Both the position numbers and the translations under genes were made by a program. A stretch of DNA of 64,000 bases from Arenivirga flava (GTDB taxonomy: Bacteria; Actinomycetota; Actinomycetes; Actinomycetales; Microbacteriaceae): the NCBI RefSeq assembly GCF_030161575.1, contig NZ_BSUL01000001.1, forward strand, positions 2,337,809-2,401,808. The letters are read 5' to 3'. Within the stretch, counting starts at the first letter, position 1. Each line of letters opens with the position of its first letter. Shown here one piece after another: positions 51,384-61,950 of this stretch. The notes below the pieces were generated by a model, which had not been told where the DNA came from, did not search any database, and worked only from the letters and a program-made list of their open reading frames with translations.

Positions 51384-52325
51384 GTGCTCAGTTTCATCGT
51401 GCGACGGCTGCTGTCCGGCGCCGTCCTGCTCTTCGTCATCACGACCGTGGCCTACGCGCTGCTGTACGTGGGCGGCGGCGACATCGCCCGCCGCATCCTC
51501 GGTCAGAACGCCACCCAGGAGGCGGTGGCCGCCAAGGCCGCCGAGCTCGGTCTCGACCGCCCCCTCTGGGAGCAGTACGGCGGCTGGCTCTCGCAGGCCG
51601 TCACCGGCGACCTCGGACGCTCGTGGTTCAGCGGCCAGCTCGTCTCGGTCGGCGTCTCGAGCCGCCTGGCCGTGACGCTCTCCATCGTGATCGGCGCGGT
51701 CCTCATCGCCGCGGTGATCGCCGTCGTGCTCGGGGTGCTCGCCGCGGTGCGCGGCGGGGTGGTCGACCGCATCGTGCAGTTCATCTCGGTGCTCGGCTTC
51801 GCGATCCCCGGCTTCCTCATCGCGCTCGGCCTCGTGCTCGTCTTCGCGATCAACCTGCGGTTGTTCAAGGCCACCGGATACGTGCCGATCACGACGGACG
51901 TCGGCGGATGGATCGCCTCCGTCACCCTGCCGGTGATCGCCCTCGCGATCGGCGCCATCGCCTCCGTCACCCAGCAGGTGCGCGGATCGGTCGTGGACGC
52001 TCTGAGCCGCGACTACGTGCGCACCCTGCGCAGCCGCGGACTCGGCAGCGGCCGCGTCGTCTACAAGCACGTGCTGCGCAACGCGGGCGGCCCCGCCCTC
52101 GCCATCCTGGCGGTGCAGTTCGTCGGCCTGCTCGGCGGCGCCGTCATCGTCGAGCAGATCTTCGCCCTCCCCGGACTCGGCCAGCTCGCCGTCCAGTCGA
52201 CGACCAACGGCGACATCCCGATCGTCATGGGCCTCGTGCTCGCGACCGCGTTCATCGTCGTCATCGTCAACCTCCTCATCGACCTCGCCCAGGCGGCGCT
52301 GAACCCGAAGGTGCGTCTCTCATGA
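51384..52325 (+). CDS. ABC transporter permease (DppB type)
   Basis: A 313-residue inner-membrane permease with about six helices. It starts MLSFIVRRLLSGAVLLFVIT and has the DppB-type N-terminal loop LGLDRPLWEQYGGWLSQAV. The cytoplasmic EAA loop VVDALSRDYVRTLRSRGLGS contacts the ATPases. The start is GTG 51384, preceded by AAGGA. Its stop overlaps the ATG of the permease-ATPase fusion gene. Confidence 0.93.
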   Translation: MLSFIVRRLLSGAVLLFVITTVAYALLYVGGGDIARRILGQNATQEAVAAKAAELGLDRPLWEQYGGWLSQAVTGDLGRSWFSGQLVSVGVSSRLAVTLSIVIGAVLIAAVIAVVLGVLAAVRGGVVDRIVQFISVLGFAIPGFLIALGLVLVFAINLRLFKATGYVPITTDVGGWIASVTLPVIALAIGAIASVTQQVRGSVVDALSRDYVRTLRSRGLGSGRVVYKHVLRNAGGPALAILAVQFVGLLGGAVIVEQIFALPGLGQLAVQSTTNGDIPIVMGLVLATAFIVVIVNLLIDLAQAALNPKVRLS

Positions 52326-54113
52326 CCGAGCTCGTCGCCCCCGTGCCCGTTGCCGCTCCGGCCCGCGCGCGCGTCTCGCTGCTGCGCCGGCTCGTGCGCA
52401 ACCCGATCGGCCTCATCGCGCTGGTCTTCCTCGGCCTGGTCGGGATCGTCGCGGCCTTCGGCCCGCTGCTGGCGCCCGGCGACCCCAACGCCGCCTCGCT
52501 GCAGGCGATCCTCGCGCCCCCGGGGGCGAGTTCCCGCTCGGCGCCGACGGCTCCGGCCGCGACGTGCTCTCGCGTCTGCTCGCCGCGACGCAGATCAGCA
52601 TCGCGGCGGCGCTCGTCGCGGTCGTCGTCGCGCTGGTCCTGGGCGTGGTCGGCGGCCTGCTCGCCGGCTACTACGGCGGCTGGTTCGACAGCGTCTCCTC
52701 CTGGCTCACCGGGCTCGTCATGGCGCTGCCGGGCATCGTGGTCCTGCTCGCCGCCCGCGCCGTGCTCGGCCCGTCGGTCTGGCTCTCGATGGCGATCTTC
52801 GGCGTGCTCATGTCGCCGGCCTTCTTCCGGCTGGTCTACGCATCCGTCACCGCCGTGCGCAACGAGCTGTACGTCGACGCGGCCCGGGTCTCCGGCCTGC
52901 GCGACGGCCGCATCATCTCGCGGCACATCCTCTCGGTGGTGCGCGCACCCGTCATCATCCAGTCGGCGATGATCACGGGCATCGCGATCGCCATCCAGTC
53001 CGGCCTCGAGTTCCTCGGGCTCGGCGACCTGTCGGTGCCGACCTGGGGCAGCATGCTCAGCGACGGCTTCGCCAAGATCTACAACGCCCCGCTGCTCATG
53101 CTCTGGCCATCGCTCGCGATCGGCCTCACCTGCATCTCGCTGACCCTGCTCGCCAATGCCCTGCGCGACGCGCTCGAGCGCACCGTGTCGACGCGCAGGC
53201 GCCGCCGCGAGGGCAAGGTCAACGGCGCTCCGGCCGAGCGGACCGCGGTGGTCGGCCACCAGGACGACGCCCGCGCCGCCACGGGCGAGGTGCTGCTCAG
53301 CGTGCGCGATCTGCACGTCGGCTACGACCAGCCCGACGGCTCGCTCACGCAGGTGGTGCACGGCATCGATCTCGACATCCGCCGCGGCGAGGTGCACGGC
53401 CTCATCGGCGAGTCCGGATCGGGCAAGACGCAGACCGCCTTCTCGGTGCTCGGGCTGCTCCCCTCGGGCGGACGCGTCACCCGGGGCACGATCGACTTCG
53501 GCGGGATCCAGCTCGCCGGGGCCGGCGAGGGGGTCTTCCGCAAGGTGCGCGGCAAGCGCATCGCCTACGTGCCGCAGGAGCCGATGTCGAACCTCGACAG
53601 CGCGTTCACCATCGGATCGCAGCTGGTGGAGCCCATGCAGGTGGTGCTCGGCCTCTCCAAGAAGGAGGCCACCGAGCGTGCGCTCGCGCTGCTGGCGCGC
53701 GTCGGCCTGCCGGACCCGAAGAAGACCTTCGCCTCCTACCCGCACGAGATCTCCGGCGGGCAGGCGCAGCGCGTGCTCATCGCCGGCGCGGTCAGCTGCG
53801 ATCCTGAGCTGCTCATCGCCGACGAGCCCACCACGGCCCTCGACGTCACGGTGCAGGCCGAGGTGCTCGACCTGCTGCGCGACCTGCAGGCCGAGTTCGG
53901 CATGGCGATGCTGCTCGTCACCCACAACTTCGGCGTCGTCGCCGACCTGTGCGACCGGGTGTCGGTCATGCAGTCGGGCCTGATCGTGGAGACCGGTCCG
54001 GTGCGCTCGATCTTCAACCACGCCGAGCACCCCTACACGCAGTCGCTGCTGGACGCCATCCTCGAGGACGGCGAGCCGAGAGGGACCCTCGGGTCCCGGA
54101 AGGAGGTGTCGGC

Positions 54114-54117
<4 letters not shown>
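52322..54117 (+). CDS. Fused ABC transporter permease (DppC type) and ATP-binding protein (DppD type), frame broken once
   Basis: One gene encodes a DppC-type permease (residues about 1-290, with EAA loop ELYVDAARVSGLRDGRIISR) directly joined to a DppD-type ATPase (about 325-598). The ATPase has Walker [11 protein letters not shown], signature ISGGQAQRV and Walker B LLIADEP. The permease N-terminal frame shifts near GGGGG at 52522-52526; adding one G gives GGEFPLGADGSGRDVLSRLL, a standard DppC sequence, and 598 residues in all. Such fusions occur in other actinobacteria. ATGA overlap at the start and GTGA at the end. Confidence 0.88.
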
Positions 54118-54986
<869 letters not shown>

Positions 54987-54990
54987 CCCT

Positions 54991-55027
54991 CGCCCGGGTG
55001 CGGGTCCGCAGGACTCGCACCCGGGCG
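54991..55027 (+). terminator. Terminator hairpin after the ABC transporter genes
   Basis: A 12-bp perfect stem CGCCCGGGTGCG/CGCACCCGGGCG extends by five more pairs (one G-T) to a 3-nt loop. It starts 4 nt after the ATPase stop and precedes the GH3 gene. Confidence 0.65.
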
Positions 55028-55109
55028 ATCATCCCGCCGCGCCATCGCGGCGGCGCACGACCGCGACCGGCATCGGAGCCGGCCACGCGCATCCGTCCTG
55101 GAGGACATC

Positions 55110-57545
55110 ATGACCACCGCCCCCGCCCACCTGATCGCGCTGCTCGAGCGCCTCACCCTCGAGGAGAAGGCAGCGCTCGTGTCGGGCGCCGACTTCTGGA
55201 CGACGACCCCGCTGCCCTCGATCGGGCTGCGGGCGATGACGCTGTCGGACGGCCCGGCCGGCGTGCGAGGACCGGTCTGGGATGAGCGATCGCCGTCGCT
55301 CAACATGCCGTCGGCGACCGCCCTGGCAGCGTCGTGGGACCCGACGATGGCCGAGCGCTACGGTGCCGCGGCGGCCGCGGAGGCGCGGCGCAAGGGCGTC
55401 GACGTCGTGCTCGGGCCGACGATCAACCTGCACCGCACGCCGCTCGGCGGCCGGCACTTCGAGTGCTTCAGCGAGGACCCGCAGCTCACCGGCGTGCTCG
55501 CCGCCGCCTACGTGCGCGGCCTGCAGCGCAACGGCGTGGCCGCCACCCCGAAGCACTTCGTGGCGAACGATTCCGAGACCGACCGCTACACCGTCGACGT
55601 GCGGGTCGACGAGCGCGCACTGCGCGAGCTCTACCTGCTGCCGTTCGAGCGCGCGGTCGAGGCCGGGGCCTGGGCGCTCATGTCGGCCTACAACGCCGTC
55701 GACGGCGTCACGATGAGCGAGAACGACCTGCTCGAGCAGCCGCTGAACAGCGAGTGGGGCTTCGACGGCGTCGTCGTGAGCGACTGGACCGGCGTGCGCT
55801 CCCTGGCGTCGGCCTCGGCGTCGCAGGACCTCGCGATGCCGGGTCCGGCGCCGGCCTGGAGCGGTCAGCTCGTCGCCGCGGTGCGCGACGGACGGGTGGA
55901 CGAAGCGGATGTGGACCGCAAGGTGCTGCGCCTGCTGCAGCTCGCGGAGCGGGTCGGCGCCCTCGGCGACGCCGGTCCCGCCGCCGTGCAGGCGGAGGAA
56001 GGGATCGCCTTCGTCCGCGAGGCGGAGATCGAGGGCACCGTGCTGCTGGCGAACCGGGGCGAGCTGCCCTGGTCGAGCGCCCCCGCGTCCATCGCCGTGA
56101 TCGGGCACAACGCGCTCGAGGCCCGCACGCAGGGCGGCGGCAGCGCCACCGTGATCCCCGAGTCGATCGTGACGCCGCTGGACGGCATCCGCGCGGCCTT
56201 CCCGCAGGCTGCCGTCGAGTACCGCGTCGGCGCGGTCGTGCAGGAGGGGGTCGCCGAGCTGCCCCTCGCCCGCATCGTCAACCCGGTCACCGGTGAGCCG
56301 GGCGTGCGCGTGAGCTTCCTCGACCGCTCCGGTGCCGAGATCTTCGCGGAGGACCGGCGCGCCACCTCCCTGGTCTGGTTCGGCGGCGACGCCCCGATCG
56401 CGCGTACCGGCACCATCGTGCTCGAGACCGTGTTCACCCCGGAGTCCGATGACGAGGTGCGGCTCGGCTTCGCCAGCGCGCAGCGCGGACGCATCCTCGT
56501 CGACGGCGAGCTGCGACTCGACGAGCAGCCCGAGCTCACCGGCACCGACCTCGGCGCCGCGTTCCTCAACCCGCCGTCGGCGACCGCGATCGTGCCCACG
56601 CGCGCGGGCGAGGCGCTGCGCATCCGCGCCGAGTTCACGCTGCCCGAGGGCGAGCACGCTCTCGCCGGCGCCGCGGCGGTCAACCTCGGCTTCGCCCCCG
56701 ACGACCGCGACCCCGAAGCGCTCATCGCGAGCGCAGTGGAGGCGGCCCGAGCCGCCGAGGTCGCGGTGGTCGTCGTCGGCACCAACTCCCGCGTCGAGTC
56801 CGAGGGATACGACCGCGAGGACCTGAACCTGCCCGGCCGTCAGGACGAGCTCGTGCGAGCGGTCGCCGCGGCGAACCCCCGCACGGTCGTCGTCGTGAAC
56901 GCCGGCGCACCCGTGCTCCTGCCCTGGCGTGACGAGGTGTCGGCCATCGTGCTCGGCTACTTCGGTGGACAGGAGTTCGGATCGGCGCTCGCCGACGTGC
57001 TGTCGGGAGCCGCCGAGCCGGGCGGCCGGTTGCCGAGCACGTGGCCGGCCGCCCTCTCCGACGTGCCCGTGCTCGACGTCGTCCCGACGGACGGCGTGCT
57101 CCGCTACGAGGAGGGCATCCACATCGGCTACCGCGCCTGGCTGCGGGCCGACGTCGAACCGGCATGGCCCTTCGGCTTCGGGCTGGGGTACACCACGTGG
57201 TCGCTCGGCGACGTGCGCGTCGAGGGCTCCCTGGCGGGCGACGACGCCGCGCTCGCGGTGTCCATCCGCAACACCGGCGATCGGGCCGGCAAGCAGGTGC
57301 TGCAGGTCTACGCCGAGCGCACCGGTTCCGGCGTCGAGCGTCCCGTGCGCTGGCTCGTCGGCTCGGCCGTCGTCCGAGCGGATGCGCAGACCTCGACCGA
57401 GGCCCGCATCGAGGTGCCGGCCCGCGCGTTGCGCCACTGGACCGGCGGACGGGACGGCGCCTGGGCGCTGGAGCCGGGCGCCTTCACCCTGCGGGTCGGC
57501 ACGAGCGTCGCCGATCTGCCGATCTCGACCGCGTTGGAGGCGTGA
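55110..57545 (+). CDS. Glycoside hydrolase family 3 (beta-glucosidase type)
   Basis: An 811-residue GH3 enzyme that releases non-reducing beta-linked sugars with retention. The barrel domain starts LLERLTLEEKAALVSGADFW, and the nucleophile is Asp225 in VVVSDWTG. The middle part (about residues 390-520) looks like an inserted PA14 domain. The (alpha/beta)6 domain has VVVGTNSRVESEGYDRED and the C-terminal domain is fibronectin-III-like (SIRNTGDRAGKQVLQVYAER). No signal peptide, so cytoplasmic. ATG 55110 has GGAGG upstream. GH3 is followed at once by GH78, suggesting joint breakdown of a rhamnosyl-glucoside. Confidence 0.93.
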   Translation: MTTAPAHLIALLERLTLEEKAALVSGADFWTTTPLPSIGLRAMTLSDGPAGVRGPVWDERSPSLNMPSATALAASWDPTMAERYGAAAAAEARRKGVDVVLGPTINLHRTPLGGRHFECFSEDPQLTGVLAAAYVRGLQRNGVAATPKHFVANDSETDRYTVDVRVDERALRELYLLPFERAVEAGAWALMSAYNAVDGVTMSENDLLEQPLNSEWGFDGVVVSDWTGVRSLASASASQDLAMPGPAPAWSGQLVAAVRDGRVDEADVDRKVLRLLQLAERVGALGDAGPAAVQAEEGIAFVREAEIEGTVLLANRGELPWSSAPASIAVIGHNALEARTQGGGSATVIPESIVTPLDGIRAAFPQAAVEYRVGAVVQEGVAELPLARIVNPVTGEPGVRVSFLDRSGAEIFAEDRRATSLVWFGGDAPIARTGTIVLETVFTPESDDEVRLGFASAQRGRILVDGELRLDEQPELTGTDLGAAFLNPPSATAIVPTRAGEALRIRAEFTLPEGEHALAGAAAVNLGFAPDDRDPEALIASAVEAARAAEVAVVVVGTNSRVESEGYDREDLNLPGRQDELVRAVAAANPRTVVVVNAGAPVLLPWRDEVSAIVLGYFGGQEFGSALADVLSGAAEPGGRLPSTWPAALSDVPVLDVVPTDGVLRYEEGIHIGYRAWLRADVEPAWPFGFGLGYTTWSLGDVRVEGSLAGDDAALAVSIRNTGDRAGKQVLQVYAERTGSGVERPVRWLVGSAVVRADAQTSTEARIEVPARALRHWTGGRDGAWALEPGAFTLRVGTSVADLPISTALEA

Positions 57546-57547
57546 GC

Positions 57548-60343
57548 ATGCCCCGCATCGACTCCCTGCGCGCCGAGCTGCGCACCGACACGCCGTACGT
57601 CGCCACCCCGACGCCGCGGCTGAGCTGGACCGTCACCGATGCGGCGGGATGGATGCAGGCCGCGGCCGAGCTGAGCGACGGCGGCGATCCGGTGCACCTC
57701 GACACGCGGGACTCGCACCTGGTCGCCTGGCCGTTCGCGCCGCTGGCGGCGGGGGAGCGCCGGGAGGTGCGGGTGCGCATCCGCTCGACGGAGGGCGCCG
57801 CGACGGACTGGAGCGAACCGCTCGCCGTCGAGGCCGGCTTCCTCGCGGACGGAGCCTGGACGGCCGAGCCGATCGGCCTCGCGGACCCGGTCCGCCCCGC
57901 GCAGCCGACGCTCCTGCGCACGAGCTTCGCCGTGGACCGTCCGCTGCGGCGGGCCCGGCTGTTCTGGACGGCGCTCGGCGTCGCGGCCCCATCGCTCAAC
58001 GGCGAGCCGGTCGACGACACGGTGCTGGCCCCCGGTTGGACGAGCTACCGCCAGCGCCTCGTGCACGAGACGGTCGACGTCACCGCGCTCGTGCGCGAGG
58101 GCGAGAACGTGCTGGCCGCGGCGCTCGCCGGGTGCTGGTACACGGAGCGGTACGGCTTCTTCGTCTTCGCGAAGCGGGTCTACGGCGAGCAGCCCCGCTT
58201 GCTCGCGCAGCTCGAGCTGGAGTTCGAGGACGGCACGACCCGCACCGTCGCCACCGGCCCCGGCTGGCGCGCGCACGGCGAGGGCCCGACCGTCGACAGC
58301 GGACTGTACGCGGGCGAGCGCTTCGACGCACGCCGGGTGATCGACGGCTGGGACGAGCCCGGCTTCGACGACACGGAGTGGGCGGATGCGGCGGTCGGCC
58401 CCGAGACGCCCGGCACGCCGATCCCCGTGCCCGAGGCCCGCATCGCGCCGCCCGTGCGGCGGGTCGGCGAGCTGCCCGTCGCGGCGGTGCTCGACGCGCC
58501 CGACGGCGGCCGCATCCTCGACTTCGGCCAGAACCTCGTCGGCTGGCTGCGCATCCGCGCCGAAGGCCCCGCCGGCACCGAGCTGACCCTGCGCCACGCC
58601 GAGGTGCTCGAGCGCGGCGATCTGGCGCTGCGCCCGCTGCGCAACGCGGCCTCGACCGACCACGTCGTGCTCGGCGACGATCCGCTCGAGTGGGAGCCCA
58701 CCTCCACCTTCCACGGCTTCCGCTACGCGCGGGTCGACGCCGACGCGGCGATCGAGCTCGAGGTCACCGCGGTCGTGGTCGCCAGCGACCTCGAGCGCAC
58801 CGGCTGGTTCGAGTCGTCGCACGCGATGCTCGACCAGCTGCACGAGAACGTGTTCTGGGGCATGCGCGGCAACTTCCTGTCGATCCCGACGGACTGCCCC
58901 CAGCGCGACGAGCGCCTCGGCTGGACCGGCGACATCCAGGTCTTCGCGCCGACGGCGACCTTCCTCGGCGACGCCGACGGCTTCCTCCGCTCCTGGTTGC
59001 GCGACCTCGCGCACGAGCAGGGCGACGACGGCTCGGTGCCCATGGTGATCCCCGCGGTGCTCTCCGGCTTCGCCGGGGGCGGCTCGGTCGCAGCGTGGGG
59101 GGACGCGACCACCATCGTGCCGTGGACGCTCTGGCAGCGTCGCGGCGACCTGGGCGTGCTGCGCGACCAGTACCCGAGCATGCGGGCGTGGGCCGACTAC
59201 GAGCTCGAACGCTCCGGTGGCTCCGGGCTCTGGGCCGGGGAGATGCAGCTGGGCGACTGGCTCGACCCCGACGCCCCGCCGGACAAGCCCGGCGCGGCGA
59301 AGGTCGACGGCGACATCGTGGCGAGCGGTTACCTGGCCCGTTCGCTGCGCATCGTCGCCGACACCGCGGCGCTGCTCGGGAACAGCGACGATGCGACCCG
59401 GTACGGCGGGCAGGCCGAGTTCGCGCGCGAGACCTTCCTGGCCAGTTACGTCACCGCGAACGGGCGGATGATGTCGGATGCGCCGACCGCCTACGCGCTC
59501 GCGCTCGGCTTCGACCTCGCGCAGGACCCGCAGCTGCGCCAGCGGCTCGCGGACCGCCTGGCCGACCTCGTCCGCCGCCGCGGCTACCGCATCGCCACCG
59601 GCTTCGTCGGCACCCCGCTGGTCGTCGACGCGCTCATCGAGCACGGGCACCGCGCGGCCGCGGAGCGCCTGCTGCTGCAGACCGAGAACCCCTCGTGGCT
59701 GTACCCGATCACACAGGGCGCCACCACCGTCTGGGAGCGCTGGGACAGCCTGCTCGAGGACGGCTCGGTGAACCCCGGCGAGATGACGAGCTTCAACCAC
59801 TACGCACTCGGCGCGGTGGCCGACTCGCTGCACCGGCACGTCGCCGGCCTCGCCCCCGCGGCGCCCGGGTACCGGCGCATCCGCGTGGCGCCGCGTCCGC
59901 TCGAGGCGCTGGAGCGCGCATCCGCTCGTCACCGCACGCCGTACGGCCTCGCCGAGGTCGCGTGGCGTCGGGAGGGCGACGAGATCGTGGTGACCGCGCT
60001 GGTGCCGGCGAACACCACCGCCGAGGTGCTGCTCGACGGCGCGGAGCCGGTCGAGGTCGGCTCGGGCGCGCACGAGTGGCGCGCGCCGGCCCCGCGGGCG
60101 GAGGCACCGCGAGGACCGTACGGCCTCGACTCGTCGACCGCGAGCGTCATCGACGACCCGCGCGCCTACCGCGCGCTGCTCGACGCCGTTGCGCGGCACG
60201 ACCCGGATCGAGCGGATGCGGTGCGCCGCGGGACCGTCTGGGCGGAGCGCCGCACCGTGTCGCAGTCGCTCATGTTCGCCCCGCCCGCGATGCTCGACGA
60301 CGTCGACGCCGCGCTGCGCGCCATCGGCGAGGATGGGGCATGA
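57548..60343 (+). CDS. Glycoside hydrolase family 78 alpha-L-rhamnosidase
   Basis: A 931-residue GH78 enzyme that removes terminal alpha-L-rhamnose with inversion. Domain order is N-terminal beta domains, Bac_rhamnosid_N (LRTSFAVDRPLRRARLFWTA to GWTSYRQRLVHETVDVT), a carbohydrate-binding-like domain, and an (alpha/alpha)6 catalytic barrel with the general acid Glu455 in CPQRDERLGWTGD and MQLGDWLDP. The C-terminal beta domain follows. No signal peptide. I chose ATG 57548 over GTG 57542 because GGAGG ends 7 nt before the ATG. Coupled to the following nucleoside-hydrolase-like gene by ATGA. Confidence 0.94.
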   Translation: MPRIDSLRAELRTDTPYVATPTPRLSWTVTDAAGWMQAAAELSDGGDPVHLDTRDSHLVAWPFAPLAAGERREVRVRIRSTEGAATDWSEPLAVEAGFLADGAWTAEPIGLADPVRPAQPTLLRTSFAVDRPLRRARLFWTALGVAAPSLNGEPVDDTVLAPGWTSYRQRLVHETVDVTALVREGENVLAAALAGCWYTERYGFFVFAKRVYGEQPRLLAQLELEFEDGTTRTVATGPGWRAHGEGPTVDSGLYAGERFDARRVIDGWDEPGFDDTEWADAAVGPETPGTPIPVPEARIAPPVRRVGELPVAAVLDAPDGGRILDFGQNLVGWLRIRAEGPAGTELTLRHAEVLERGDLALRPLRNAASTDHVVLGDDPLEWEPTSTFHGFRYARVDADAAIELEVTAVVVASDLERTGWFESSHAMLDQLHENVFWGMRGNFLSIPTDCPQRDERLGWTGDIQVFAPTATFLGDADGFLRSWLRDLAHEQGDDGSVPMVIPAVLSGFAGGGSVAAWGDATTIVPWTLWQRRGDLGVLRDQYPSMRAWADYELERSGGSGLWAGEMQLGDWLDPDAPPDKPGAAKVDGDIVASGYLARSLRIVADTAALLGNSDDATRYGGQAEFARETFLASYVTANGRMMSDAPTAYALALGFDLAQDPQLRQRLADRLADLVRRRGYRIATGFVGTPLVVDALIEHGHRAAAERLLLQTENPSWLYPITQGATTVWERWDSLLEDGSVNPGEMTSFNHYALGAVADSLHRHVAGLAPAAPGYRRIRVAPRPLEALERASARHRTPYGLAEVAWRREGDEIVVTALVPANTTAEVLLDGAEPVEVGSGAHEWRAPAPRAEAPRGPYGLDSSTASVIDDPRAYRALLDAVARHDPDRADAVRRGTVWAERRTVSQSLMFAPPAMLDDVDAALRAIGEDGA

Positions 60344-61287
60344 CCCTCGCCACCGTCCGCCCCCGCATCCGCGTGATCGTCGACAACGACTTCTCCGGCG
60401 ATCCCGACGACCTGTACCAGCTGGCGCACCACGTGCTGTCGCCGTCCGTCGAGATCCCGTTCGTGATCGGCTCGCACCTCCGGCCCGGCGACCACTTCGA
60501 CCCGAGCGAGCAGCAGGCCGAGAACGCGGTGCGCGTCGCGCGGGGCCTGCTCGACCTCATGGGCTCGTCGGTGCCCGTCGTGCAGGGCAGCAACGTCGGC
60601 CTGACGGATGCGGCCACCCCCGTCGACTCGCCCGCGGCGCGCGCGATCATCGCCGAGGCGCTGCGCGACGACACCGAGCTGCCCCTGTTCGTGGCCGTCG
60701 GCGGCGGGCTCACGGAGATCGCCAGCGCGCTGCTGCTCGAGCCCGCGATCGCCGAGCGCCTGACGGTCGTGTGGATCGGCGGGCCGGAGTACCCCGGCCG
60801 CCCGAAGCCCCCGGGCATCGACGGCAGCGAGTACAACCTGCGCATCGACATCCCCGCCGCGCAGGCGGTGTTCGCCTCGACCATGGCGCTGCACCAGTTC
60901 CCGCGTGACGCCTACCGCCAGGCGCTCGTCTCGCTCGTCGAGCTCGACGTGCGCGTGCGCCCGCACGGCGAGCTGGGCCACCGCCTCGCCACCGCCATCG
61001 ACGCGCTCGGCGAGACGCTCGCGACGCACGGCTTCCTGGGCGGCGAGACGTACTGCCTGGGCGACAGCCCGCTGGTGCTCGCCACGGCGCTGACCACGAC
61101 GTTCGAGCCGGATGCGGCCTCGAGCGCCTGGGAGGTGCGCGCGGCCCCCTCGATCACCGACGAGGGCGAGTACGGGCCGGTGCCGGAGGGGGCCCGCGAC
61201 ATCCGCGTCTATACGCGGGTCGACACCCGGCTGATGTTCGAGGACTTCTTCCTCAAGCTCGAGCGGTGGGCGGGGGCGCGGCCATAG
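60340..61287 (+). CDS. Nucleoside hydrolase-like protein (IUNH family)
   Basis: A 315-residue member of the inosine-uridine nucleoside hydrolase fold, with the calcium-binding cluster IVDNDFSGDPDD (Asp15, Asp17, Asp21, Asp24) near the N-terminus and GGGLTEIASALL and WIGGPEYPG further on. True nucleoside hydrolases split purine or pyrimidine ribosides. Its fixed place at the end of a GH3-GH78 operon suggests another N- or O-glycoside substrate. The ATGA overlap with the GH78 gene shows cotranslation. No transport signal. Confidence 0.88.
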   Translation: MTLATVRPRIRVIVDNDFSGDPDDLYQLAHHVLSPSVEIPFVIGSHLRPGDHFDPSEQQAENAVRVARGLLDLMGSSVPVVQGSNVGLTDAATPVDSPAARAIIAEALRDDTELPLFVAVGGGLTEIASALLLEPAIAERLTVVWIGGPEYPGRPKPPGIDGSEYNLRIDIPAAQAVFASTMALHQFPRDAYRQALVSLVELDVRVRPHGELGHRLATAIDALGETLATHGFLGGETYCLGDSPLVLATALTTTFEPDAASSAWEVRAAPSITDEGEYGPVPEGARDIRVYTRVDTRLMFEDFFLKLERWAGARP

Positions 61288-61370
61288 GGGTGGGCCCGGC
61301 CTGCCGACGGCCTGCCGCCCGGTGCGCGCCCGCGCATCGGGCCCGGCTCATCGCGTCTCGGCGCTGGAGT

Positions 61371-61439
61371 TCAGGAGCCGGGAACCGACACGCCGGGACC
61401 GGCGTGCTCCGCGCCGGCGTGTCGTGCATCCGCTCCTGA
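61371..61439. repeat. Nested palindromic element between the glycosidase operon and small membrane genes
   Basis: An 11-bp perfect inverted repeat CGACACGCCGG (61386-61396)/CCGGCGTGTCG (61414-61424) sits inside an outer 8-bp repeat TCAGGAGC (61371-61378)/GCTCCTGA (61432-61439). The 187-nt gap has no gene. It lies between convergent units and may be a terminator or a REP-like element. Confidence 0.55.
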
Positions 61440-61474
61440 TTTGCAGCAGCGGGCGGAGCGATCCGGTGCTGCGC

Positions 61475-61723
61475 TCAGGTGGCGCCATCGTCGTCGACAG
61501 CCCCAACCGCGGCGTTCCCTGCGCGCGCCGAGCGCAGCACCGCACCCACCACGGACCCGTAGGCACTGCCGGAGAAGGCGAAGACGTGCCGCGGATGCGG
61601 GGAGGCGCCGAGCAGGACACCGAGCACGATGCCGACCACGGCGGCGACGCCGGCCGTGATGATCGCGACGAGCATCCAGGGAGCGGGCTCACGGCCGATT
61701 CCAGCGCGGTGGGCGTCGGTCAC
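61475..61723 (-). CDS. Small membrane protein, hydrophobic helix and loop
   Basis: An 82-residue protein starting GTG at 61723. One hydrophobic helix ([20 protein letters not shown], about residues 15-38) is followed by the segment [20 protein letters not shown] and a polar acidic tail. I recognise no family. The start overlaps the stop of another small membrane frame upstream by GTGA, which supports a two-gene operon divergent from xylulokinase. Function unknown. Confidence 0.5.
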   Translation of the reverse strand: MTDAHRAGIGREPAPWMLVAIITAGVAAVVGIVLGVLLGASPHPRHVFAFSGSAYGSVVGAVLRSARAGNAAVGAVDDDGAT

Positions 61724-61890
61724 TGCCGTTTGGTTCGCCGCCCCGTGTCGAGCGCTTGACGGTAGTCGGCGACAGTCCGTACGCGCGGGGCGAAGAACAT
61801 CGCCGCGAAGTACGCGATGGCGAGCAGGCCGCCGCTGAACAGGCCGAGGATGACGGCGATGCTGCGAAGCCGCCGGGCGCAGCGGATGAA
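61720..61890 (-). CDS. Small single-helix membrane protein, start uncertain
   Basis: An open frame read as [20 protein letters not shown], then a hydrophobic core, and a tail [16 protein letters not shown] before the stop at 61720. It has the look of a small membrane protein (basic, hydrophobic helix, polar). No ATG, GTG or TTG is found in frame upstream before a stop, so the true start is lost, perhaps by an indel as seen elsewhere here. The stop overlaps the GTG of the next gene. The coordinate 61890 marks only the first convincing codon. Confidence 0.4.
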   Translation of the reverse strand, partial: FIRCARRLRSIAVILGLFSGGLLAIAYFAAMFFAPRVRTVADYRQALDTGRRTKRQ

Positions 61891-61950
61891 CGGCCGACCC
61901 GCCGCGCGGGCGCCCGGACCGGCGGCCCTCCCGTACGCCAGACTGGACGG

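Noticed and set aside
52510-52570. Programmed ribosomal frameshift in the permease-ATPase gene
   Set aside because: No slippery heptamer or downstream pseudoknot is evident, and unrelated genes show the same type of homopolymer shift, so sequencing error is simpler.
57308-60199. Minus-strand frame of over 900 codons opposite the GH78 gene
   Set aside because: The composition is low-complexity Arg/Glu/Val/Gly, and the sense frame has full GH78 motifs and a ribosome binding site.
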